Shown piece after piece: positions 1-4,833 of a DNA stretch of 7,003 bases. How positions within the stretch are numbered: position 1 is the stretch's first letter; each line of letters begins with the position of its first letter. The position numbers were made by a program, and so were the translations under genes. The notes under the pieces were generated by a model. The model worked only from the letters and a program-made list of their open reading frames with translations. It had not been told where the DNA came from and did no database searches. The stretch comes from Bacillota bacterium (GTDB lineage Bacteria; Bacillota; Clostridia; DSM-8532). The DNA is taken from positions 1 to 7,003 of the forward strand of contig JAEXPO010000212.1 of NCBI GenBank assembly GCA_023446675.1. Reading direction: 5' to 3'.

Positions 1-57
1 GGCATCCTTGGTTTTATTGATCATCTCCATTCGGATGACCGCCATAACCTCTTTCAT
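1..57 (-). CDS. nifI2: NifI2, PII-like nitrogenase regulator (N-terminal fragment, cut by window edge)
   Basis: Only the first 19 codons are inside the window, reading MKEVMAVIRMEMINKTKDA and running off the left edge. The opening (a beta strand followed by a basic helix) is typical of the GlnB/PII superfamily. Its place directly after nifI1 in an operon beginning with nifH identifies it as NifI2. In characterised archaeal systems NifI1 and NifI2 form a complex that binds the dinitrogenase NifDK and switches it off when fixed nitrogen is plentiful, with 2-oxoglutarate and ATP relieving the inhibition. The start is well supported: AGGAGG lies 7 bases before the ATG and directly abuts the TAA of nifI1, so the two genes are probably translationally coupled. 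nifD and nifK would be expected beyond the left edge. Confidence 0.85.
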   Translation of the reverse strand, partial: MKEVMAVIRMEMINKTKDA

Positions 58-69
58 GGCACTTCCTCC

Positions 70-396
70 TTACAGACCTTTTGATCCGGAGCTGATGGTG
101 TAAACCTCCTCCACCGGAGAAACAAAAATTTTACCGTCGCCGAAGGCTCCTTTTTGGCCTGTTTTGGAGTTCTTAACAATGATATTGATGACATCGTCCT
201 TTTCCGTATCGTTAACCACGATCATAAGCATTTCTTTGGGAATTTCATCGTAATAGACATCCCCGACTTTTACGCCTCTTTGCTTACCGCGACCCATAAC
301 ATCCATTTTAGTAACCGCAGGAAAGCCTGCATCACTGAGTTCTGATAAGACCAGACCTACCTTTTCAGGTCTGATAATGGCACGAATCATTATCAT
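70..396 (-). CDS. nifI1: NifI1, PII-like nitrogenase regulator
   Basis: This is a 108-residue PII-family protein, the normal length for NifI1. It opens MIMIRAIIRPEKVGLVLSEL, the usual first strand and helix. The central MDVMGRGKQRGVKVGDVYYD stretch (about residues 32-51) is the T-loop region, and a C-terminal GKIFVSPVEEVYTI strand closes the ferredoxin-like fold. The T-loop lacks the canonical GlnB uridylylated-Tyr context, as expected for NifI proteins. With NifI2 it is expected to act in the cytoplasm by binding the dinitrogenase and inhibiting it after a shift to ammonium. It lies 56 bases downstream of nifH and 12 bases before nifI2, in one transcription unit. GGAGG sits 8 bases before the chosen ATG. 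An internal in-frame ATG two codons later could also be used. The family assignment is firm; the inhibitory role is inferred from homologues. Confidence 0.93.
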   Translation of the reverse strand: MIMIRAIIRPEKVGLVLSELSDAGFPAVTKMDVMGRGKQRGVKVGDVYYDEIPKEMLMIVVNDTEKDDVINIIVKNSKTGQKGAFGDGKIFVSPVEEVYTISSGSKGL

Positions 397-452
397 AATG
401 ATATCCTCCGCTCATTCAAATATTGACAGTAACCTATGTCATACAGACAGGC

Positions 453-1287
<835 letters not shown>

Positions 1288-1348
1288 TATTCTTTTCTAA
1301 AACCCATTCTTCTTTGCAAAACAAAATTTACTACTGCTTCTGAATAAC

Positions 1349-1388
1349 AAAAAAACGCCAAAATCCTTTTCAAATCGGATTCCGGCGT
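1349..1388 (-). terminator. Intrinsic terminator in the nifH leader (candidate attenuator)
   Basis: On the minus strand ACGCCGGAATCC (1388-1377) pairs with GGATTTTGGCGT (1366-1355), giving 12 continuous base pairs, two of them G-U. The loop is 10 bases and a run of seven U follows. This is a textbook rho-independent terminator. It lies after the nifH promoter (start point near 1444) and about 75 bases before the nifH ATG, so it would stop nifH transcription in the leader unless something prevents it from folding. The G-U pairs become mismatches on the plus strand, which supports minus-strand function. It cannot be the terminator of the ANTAR gene alone, because a strong promoter lies between them. 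Confidence 0.85.
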
Positions 1389-1400
1389 CTGAGCCCAAAC
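1379..1400 (-). promoter_or_regulatory. Alternative (antiterminator-like) hairpin overlapping the nifH leader terminator
   Basis: GGC (1395-1393) can pair with GCC (1386-1384) around the hexaloop UCAGAC. Beyond a G-G mismatch, GUUU (1400-1397) can pair with GAAU (1382-1379). This uses the same bases as the 5' arm of the terminator, so the two folds exclude each other. ANTAR targets have six-base loops with A at position 1 and G at position 4. This loop has the G but not the A, so it is a partial match only. Confidence 0.4.
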
Positions 1401-1418
1401 AGTTTCATTCAATCATGG

Positions 1419-1436
1419 AATTTGCTGTTTCAAATT
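1419..1436 (-). promoter_or_regulatory. Upstream six-base-loop hairpin in the nifH leader
   Basis: AAUUUG (1436-1431) pairs perfectly with CAAAUU (1424-1419) around the hexaloop AAACAG. It could be the first of the two hairpins of an ANTAR-type target. The loop has A at position 1 but C, not G, at position 4. The loop bases can also pair with CUGUUU (1402-1397), part of the second alternative hairpin, so several mutually exclusive folds are possible in this leader. Confidence 0.35.
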
Positions 1437-1450
1437 TTAATTATGCTATA

Positions 1451-1479
1451 ATCATACCAACCAACTTGCACTTTGTCAA
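1451..1479 (-). promoter_or_regulatory. Sigma-A promoter of nifH
   Basis: The -35 box is TTGACA (1479-1474), the spacer is exactly 17 bases, and the -10 box is TATGAT (1456-1451), so 11 of 12 positions match consensus. The start point should fall near 1444, giving a leader of about 170 bases before nifH. No -24/-12 sigma-54 element was seen, so this nif operon is probably not NifA-dependent. Confidence 0.85.
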
Positions 1480-1556
1480 CTTTGCAATTTATACAAAGAT
1501 AAGGCCTTCCCTTGCAGGTCTTTTGTACAAAAGATTTCACACATCTTATTACAAAG
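1480..1556 (-). promoter_or_regulatory. Palindrome and repeated CTTTGTA motifs upstream of the nifH promoter
   Basis: A perfect 14-bp palindrome CTTTTGTACAAAAG lies at 1520-1533, about 40 bases upstream of the -35 box. On the minus strand similar half-sites occur at 1556-1550 (CTTTGTA) and 1498-1492 (CTTTGTA). The latter faces CAAAG at 1484-1480, making a second, imperfect inverted repeat next to the -35 box. The arrangement resembles a set of operator sites for a dimeric regulator, but I do not recognise the motif. Together with the promoter and leader entries this accounts for the 343-base spacer 1275-1617, which holds no gene. Confidence 0.35.
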
Positions 1557-1617
1557 CTCTTAAAAACAACTATAGCCATTTTGCATGTTTATGTTTTCAA
1601 TCCTGCATTTTGTATTT

Positions 1618-2190
1618 TTATCCTTCTGTCAGAAGAATGGCCTGTGCAACCTCTTTCATTGGAAGACGGTTATCCCTGCTCTTTTTCCGTATGAAGTCAT
1701 AAGCCTCGTTTTCCGATAGGCCCCGCTTTTCAACGATGAGCCATTTAGCCTTTTCAATCACTTTCCTTGCAGCAAGGTTCTCGTTAATTTTTTTCAGCTT
1801 ATGCTCATACTCCACAACCCGGTTAAAATGGCTGATGGACAAATCCGCTATCTGAAGTAGCACCTCGTCGTAAAGAGGCTTCATAATATAGGTCATAATT
1901 TTTGACTGGCGTACAAACTGCAGCACTTCGTCACTGCGCATTTTAAGCACAAGCACACAGGGTGCCAAAAGCTCGTCGTCAATGACCTCAAGTATCTCCT
2001 TTTGCTCGTAAAACCGATCCTGAACCTCCAGAATAATGAGATCAGGAAGAGTTTTTCTTACGGTTCTCAGAACACTCTGGGTTTGATTGGTATAGCCAAT
2101 ATAAAGGTAACCGTCTGCAACAAGTGTATTTTTTACTCCTGCGAGAATCTTTTTGTCATCTCCGATGAGAATGAATTTTCCCTGGCCCAT
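1618..2190 (-). CDS. ANTAR-domain RNA-binding antiterminator with degenerate receiver domain
   Basis: A 190-residue, two-domain regulator. Residues about 5-118 form a CheY-like receiver: the acidic pair Asp11-Asp12 and the conserved Lys104 before Pro105 are present, but the phospho-acceptor position in LIILEV is Glu55 instead of Asp, and the usual Thr/Ser switch residue is missing. A probable coiled coil follows (about 119-140). The ANTAR domain (about 129-188) shows the family signature AKWLIVEKRGLSENEAYDFI and the later KEVAQAIL. ANTAR proteins (NasR, NasT, EutV, AmiR) bind paired six-base-loop hairpins in leaders and prevent intrinsic termination. The gene lies directly upstream of nifH, and both have terminators in their leaders, so control of nif and of itself is inferred. 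A GGGGGTGAG ribosome binding site precedes the ATG. No partner histidine kinase is visible. Family certain, targets inferred. Confidence 0.92.
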   Translation of the reverse strand: MGQGKFILIGDDKKILAGVKNTLVADGYLYIGYTNQTQSVLRTVRKTLPDLIILEVQDRFYEQKEILEVIDDELLAPCVLVLKMRSDEVLQFVRQSKIMTYIMKPLYDEVLLQIADLSISHFNRVVEYEHKLKKINENLAARKVIEKAKWLIVEKRGLSENEAYDFIRKKSRDNRLPMKEVAQAILLTEG

Positions 2191-2263
2191 TCCAATCTCA
2201 CCCCCTGATACGTTTTTTTCAAGGATTCCGGTTACTCACGCCGCATATCATAAGAGTATATTC

Positions 2264-2330
2264 AAAAAAGCTTTCCAAAAATCATAAACGGTCCGGCAAA
2301 ATACCGGTCCCAAAATAATTTTTGAAAAGC
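2264..2330 (-). terminator. Intrinsic terminator in the leader of the ANTAR gene (candidate attenuator)
   Basis: On the minus strand GCTTTTCAAAAAT (2330-2318) pairs over 13 positions with ATTTTTGGAAAGC (2282-2270), including one G-U pair that would be a C-A mismatch on the other strand. An inner GGACCGG/CCGGACC stem (one A-A mismatch) caps it, and six U follow (2269-2264). It ends about 73 bases before the ANTAR start and lies downstream of a candidate promoter, so it fits an attenuator better than a terminator for the distant dehydrogenase gene, which has its own hairpin at 2581-2611. Confidence 0.75.
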
Positions 2331-2352
2331 CCCTATGCTTTATCCTATTAAA
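2326..2352 (-). promoter_or_regulatory. ANTAR-target-like hexaloop hairpins overlapping the terminator
   Basis: AAAGC (2341-2337) pairs with GCUUU (2330-2326) around the loop AUAGGG. The GCUUU arm is the start of the terminator stem, so the two folds exclude each other. Just upstream UUUA (2352-2349) can pair with UAAA (2342-2339) around the loop AUAGGA. Both loops have A at position 1 and G at position 4, the known ANTAR recognition rule. Weak points: the upstream stem is only four A-U pairs and shares three bases with the second stem, so both can form together only with about three pairs each. Confidence 0.6.
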
Positions 2353-2369
2353 TTTTAGCTATAACATCT

Positions 2370-2397
2370 ATTATATACGTTTTAACAGGTAATACAA
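2370..2397 (-). promoter_or_regulatory. Candidate promoter of the ANTAR gene
   Basis: A perfect -10 box TATAAT (2375-2370) is preceded after 16 bases by TTGTAT (2397-2392), a weak -35 box. Transcription would begin near 2363, just before the ANTAR-like hairpins. The position supports a leader-attenuation model. The poor -35 box leaves some doubt in this AT-rich stretch. Confidence 0.5.
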
Positions 2398-2479
2398 TTT
2401 GTAATAATGCAATATTTAAAGTGAAGCATTTCATATTTTTTTGTATGTTTTAGATCCAATCCTGCTTATATCTTATACT

Positions 2480-2568
2480 CAAAAGCCTATCGCCTTGGTC
2501 GGGAGGAATCTCTCCGGAATAGCCCGCATATAGCTTTCAAGCGGGTTACGAGAGCTTTCCCATTATAC
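2480..2568. other. Inverted-repeat cluster of unknown role
   Basis: Nested complementary segments occur here: GGAA (2506-2509)/TTCC, CTCTC/GAGAG, and AGCCCGC (2521-2527)/GCGGGTT (2541-2547) around a 13-base loop. A competing GGAG/CTCC hairpin with a six-base loop sits at the left end. The AGCCCGC stem contains a G-T pair that works only in plus-strand RNA, while the neighbouring genes are on the minus strand. I cannot match it to a riboswitch or small RNA family. Apart from the promoter, the leader hairpins and the terminator listed separately, I see nothing else in the gene-free spacer 2191-2689. Confidence 0.35.
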
Positions 2569-2580
2569 AATGAAACGAAG

Positions 2581-2611
2581 AGCGGGCAGAGTAAGCACCT
2601 CTCCGCCCGCT
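2581..2611 (-). terminator. GC-rich terminator-like hairpin after the dehydrogenase gene
   Basis: AGCGGGC (2581-2587) pairs with GCCCGCT (2605-2611), extended inside by AGAG/CTCT with a two-base bulge and a seven-base loop. On the minus strand it is followed by a moderately T-rich stretch (TCTTCGTTT). It lies about 80 bases after the dehydrogenase stop codon and probably ends the sugar operon transcript, though the U tract is imperfect. Confidence 0.55.
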
Positions 2612-2638
2612 TCTTTACAAAAGCTCATTTGTGAAACT

Positions 2639-2680
2639 ATTGCCCTTTGCAATTTCATTTTTTGCAAAAACCCGGGCAAT
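2639..2680 (-). repeat. Two-step inverted repeat at the dehydrogenase 3' end
   Basis: ATTGCCC (2639-2645) pairs with GGGCAAT (2674-2680), and directly inside it TTTGCAA (2646-2652) pairs with TTGCAAA (2662-2668), with a five-base bulge on one side. It starts 10 bases after the dehydrogenase stop. There is no U run behind it on the minus strand, so a 3'-end stabilising hairpin is as likely as a terminator. Confidence 0.45.
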
Positions 2681-2689
2681 TATAGCCTC

Positions 2690-3646
2690 TTACCGGTTTA
2701 CAACATTTATGGGACCGCCCGCAAGATAAGCCTTAACATTGTTCTCCGCAATGGTCATAAGCCTTATGCGTGCATCCTTGGGAGCCCAGGCAAAGTGAGG
2801 GGTAATAAAGATATTAGGTGCTTTTAAAAGCGGATTGTCGGCACGGATGGGTTCAACGGAAACCACATCCACCGCGGCACCGGCCAATTTACCCGATTCA
2901 AGGGCCTTGGCCAGATCGCCTTCATTTACCAGGGGGCCTCTGGAGGTATTGATGAAGAACGCTCCGTCTTTCATTTTCGAAAGAGTTGCTTCATTAATAA
3001 GGTTTTCGGTTTGAGCGGTTAAGGGACTGTGGAGAGAAACCACATCGCTGTTTGCCAAAAGATCCTCCAGAGAAACAAAGGATATATCCCCCTCTTCCTT
3101 AATTCCCTGGCTGCGGCTGTAAACGAGTATTTTCATCCCAAAGGCAGAAGCCAGCTTTATAACCGCTTTGCCGATTTGGCCATAACCGATGATACCAAGA
3201 TTTTTTCCCGCAAGCTCCACAAGGGGATAATTCCAATAGCAAAAATCCTTGCTGTTGGTCCAATCGCCTCTTATTACACTGTCGGAATGGGCACCCACAT
3301 GATGGCAAAGCTCAAGAATAAGAGCCAGGGTTAACTGGGCGACAGACTGGGTGCTGTAGGCAGGAATATTGGTAACAATAATTCCCTTTTCACTGGCCGT
3401 TGCCGTATCCACCACATTGTAGCCTGTGGCCAGAACCCCGATAAATTTCAGGGAAGGGCACGCTTCAATTATCTTTCTGGTAATAAGAGTTTTATTGGTG
3501 AACACAATGGAAGCATCACCAATACGTTCAACAACTGCTTCCGGTGCCGTACGATCATAAACGGTAAGCTCGCCTAAGGCTTCAAGTCCGCTCCAGCTTA
3601 AATCGCCGGGATTTAAGGCATACCCGTCTAAAACGATAATTTTCAT
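2690..3646 (-). CDS. D-2-hydroxyacid dehydrogenase (glycerate dehydrogenase / hydroxypyruvate reductase type)
   Basis: An NAD(P)-dependent cytoplasmic oxidoreductase of 318 residues, a normal length for the family. Numbering is from the start used here. The cofactor site LGIIGYGQIG (about 149-159) opens the Rossmann domain. The catalytic Arg236 (in NTSRGPLV), Glu265 (in VSVEP) and His284 (in TPHFAW) form the family triad. After the second strand of the Rossmann fold the sequence is VYSRS, with Ser-Arg instead of the acidic residue that favours NAD, suggesting NADP(H). The nearest family members interconvert hydroxypyruvate or glyoxylate and D-glycerate or glycolate. An ATG four codons upstream (3656-3658) is possible, but GGAG 6 bases before the chosen ATG favours MKIIVLDG. 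The gene follows a sugar isomerase and a glycosidase but has its own promoter. Exact substrate unknown. Confidence 0.9.
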   Translation of the reverse strand: MKIIVLDGYALNPGDLSWSGLEALGELTVYDRTAPEAVVERIGDASIVFTNKTLITRKIIEACPSLKFIGVLATGYNVVDTATASEKGIIVTNIPAYSTQSVAQLTLALILELCHHVGAHSDSVIRGDWTNSKDFCYWNYPLVELAGKNLGIIGYGQIGKAVIKLASAFGMKILVYSRSQGIKEEGDISFVSLEDLLANSDVVSLHSPLTAQTENLINEATLSKMKDGAFFINTSRGPLVNEGDLAKALESGKLAGAAVDVVSVEPIRADNPLLKAPNIFITPHFAWAPKDARIRLMTIAENNVKAYLAGGPINVVNR

Positions 3647-3668
3647 AATCTGCTCCATTTCCGCCCGG

Positions 3669-3711
3669 GTACCAGGGATTTCATCCTTTTGCGGACAGGA
3701 ATCCTTGGTAC
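3669..3711 (-). promoter_or_regulatory. Imperfect hairpin in the leader of the dehydrogenase gene
   Basis: On the minus strand GTACCA (3711-3706) and GGATT (3704-3700) pair with AATCC (3680-3676) and TGGTAC (3674-3669), giving 6 + 5 base pairs around one mismatch. A small inner TCC/GGA stem is possible. It lies between the candidate promoter and the ribosome binding site, ending 13 bases before GGAG. It could be a leader control element or a DNA operator; no U run follows, so it is not an intrinsic terminator. Confidence 0.4.
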
Positions 3712-3735
3712 ACGGCTTTTATCCTTTTCAATATA

Positions 3736-3763
3736 TTAGTACCCTATAGCTGATAAATGTCAA
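3736..3763 (-). promoter_or_regulatory. Candidate internal promoter for the dehydrogenase gene
   Basis: A perfect -35 box TTGACA (3763-3758) stands 16 bases before TACTAA (3741-3736); the overlapping ACTAAT gives a 17-base spacer. The -10 match is modest. With the 225-base gap to the upstream gene this suggests the dehydrogenase can be transcribed independently of the glycosidase and isomerase genes. Confidence 0.5.
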
Positions 3764-3807
3764 TAAAAAAACAAGCATTTTTTTCGGCGCTTCTCTTTAA
3801 TTGAGTT

Positions 3808-3862
3808 GCGGGCTTTTGCCCGCTTTAGTTTAAGCTTTTCTGCCCGGTCTTTCAATTGAAAG
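3808..3862. terminator. Hairpins following the isomerase gene (possible terminator region)
   Basis: GCGGGC and GCCCGC (3808-3813 and 3818-3823) flank a four-base loop. A perfect 14-bp palindrome CTTTCAATTGAAAG lies at 3849-3862, ten bases after the isomerase stop. On the minus strand the GC hairpin is not followed at once by U residues; on the plus strand TTTAGTTT follows. Partial termination between isomerase and dehydrogenase is plausible but not certain. Confidence 0.4.
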
Positions 3863-3871
3863 CACAGGTTT

Positions 3872-4783
3872 TTACACATGGCTCCAGGCTTCGTTTAAAA
3901 AGCGCTTGCAGCCTGCCAGTATAATATCCGGATCCTCATCGCCGAAGGGCTTCACCTCGAAGCTCAGAACAGGCGGCTTTTCCTTATTGAGAAAGCCGAT
4001 GCCCAAAAGAGCTCTTAAGAATTCCACCAGATCCTGAAGGGTGTTGGCGCTTCCGGGGAAGCCGAAGCGAGGGTGGGCGTCGCCGTAGGCAGGCTGCCCC
4101 GGAACTACCACCGCATTGCCGATATGTACATGGGTTATCAGGTGGCGTATAGGGAAAATGGATTCACCCACGGTTTCATGGATAAGGGGGAAATGGCTCA
4201 AATCCACCAGTAATCCGAAATTGGCATGGTCCTTGCGAATTTCCTCCGCAAATTGCCTGGCATAGGGTGTGGGCCCGATGAGGCTTTTTTTGTCCACATC
4301 ATAGTCAAAAACCTCAAGCTCAACCATCATCCCGCCCTTTTGAGCAGCGTAAGCGCAGATTTCCTTTGTGGATTTAACAAGAGCCTTGTAGGACTGCTCC
4401 TTGGTTGCCTCCTCGTATTTGCCGCTTAAAAAGGCAATGCCCTTGGCGCCAAGCTCATAAGCCTCGTCCACGCCTTCCTTCAGAGAAGCCAGGGCTTCCA
4501 GGCGCTTGCCCTCATCCAGATCATTGATATTAAGGCCTGTGGTGAGAAAACGGGGCTGAGCACCATAGCAGGTTGTAATAAGGCTTGCATCCAAAAGCTT
4601 TTTAACCCGGCCCCGCACCTCCGGATCCTTGATCCATGTGGTTTCAATAGCGGTAAAATAGGGATCCGCAAGAATTTTACGGATGGAGGATTCAATTTTA
4701 TCCCCATCCCCCCGCATAATTTCCGGATAAGACATAAATGCAATGGTTCCTACCTTCATGTAGCTGTGCAATGATTCGTTCAT
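3872..4783 (-). CDS. Sugar phosphate isomerase/epimerase (xylose isomerase-like TIM barrel, AP endonuclease 2 fold)
   Basis: A 303-residue cytoplasmic protein of the xylose isomerase-like TIM-barrel superfamily, which includes sugar and inositol isomerases, epimerases and dehydratases. Expected divalent-metal ligands sit at the ends of barrel strands: a Glu in VELEVFDYD (Glu155 or Glu157), Asp194 in LLVDLSHFP, His218 or His220 in THVHIGN, and Glu276 in LSFEVKPF. GDAHPRFG (about 234-241) is a likely substrate-lid segment. AAGGAG lies 8 bases before the chosen ATG; an internal ATG at codon 9 is less well placed. The gene starts 50 bases after the glycosidase stop and is probably co-transcribed with it, so it likely converts a sugar or sugar acid released upstream. 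The reaction cannot be named from sequence. Confidence 0.87.
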   Translation of the reverse strand: MNESLHSYMKVGTIAFMSYPEIMRGDGDKIESSIRKILADPYFTAIETTWIKDPEVRGRVKKLLDASLITTCYGAQPRFLTTGLNINDLDEGKRLEALASLKEGVDEAYELGAKGIAFLSGKYEEATKEQSYKALVKSTKEICAYAAQKGGMMVELEVFDYDVDKKSLIGPTPYARQFAEEIRKDHANFGLLVDLSHFPLIHETVGESIFPIRHLITHVHIGNAVVVPGQPAYGDAHPRFGFPGSANTLQDLVEFLRALLGIGFLNKEKPPVLSFEVKPFGDEDPDIILAGCKRFLNEAWSHV

Positions 4784-4811
4784 AATTATAGCTCCTTCCT
4801 TATTCTGGATA

Positions 4812-4829
4812 AACCGGTCCTGTCCGGTT
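4812..4829 (-). repeat. Six-bp hairpin with hexaloop between glycosidase and isomerase genes
   Basis: AACCGG (4829-4824) pairs with CCGGTT (4817-4812) around the loop ACAGGA. It lies in the 50-base intergenic spacer, before the isomerase ribosome binding site. There is no U run, so it is not a terminator. The loop happens to have A at position 1 and G at position 4, as in ANTAR targets. Confidence 0.45.
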
Positions 4830-4833
4830 AAAT

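Noticed and set aside
1441..1620. Sigma-54 (-24/-12) promoter or NifA upstream site for nifH
   Set aside because: No TGGCAC-N5-TTGC element and no TGT-N10-ACA site was found, whereas a near-perfect sigma-A promoter is present. A GlnR/TnrA-type TGTNA-N7-TNACA site was also looked for and not seen.
2475..2568. Resemblance of the inverted-repeat cluster to FMN, molybdenum-cofactor or cobalamin riboswitches
   Set aside because: Short strings such as UUCCUCCCGACC recall pieces of these aptamers, but the diagnostic core elements (for example the FMN CUUCGGGGCAGGG segment or the cobalamin B12 box) are absent.
3736..3757. ATAGGG hexaloop near the dehydrogenase promoter as an ANTAR target
   Set aside because: The string lies in the promoter spacer, has no pairing arms, and would not be transcribed from that promoter.
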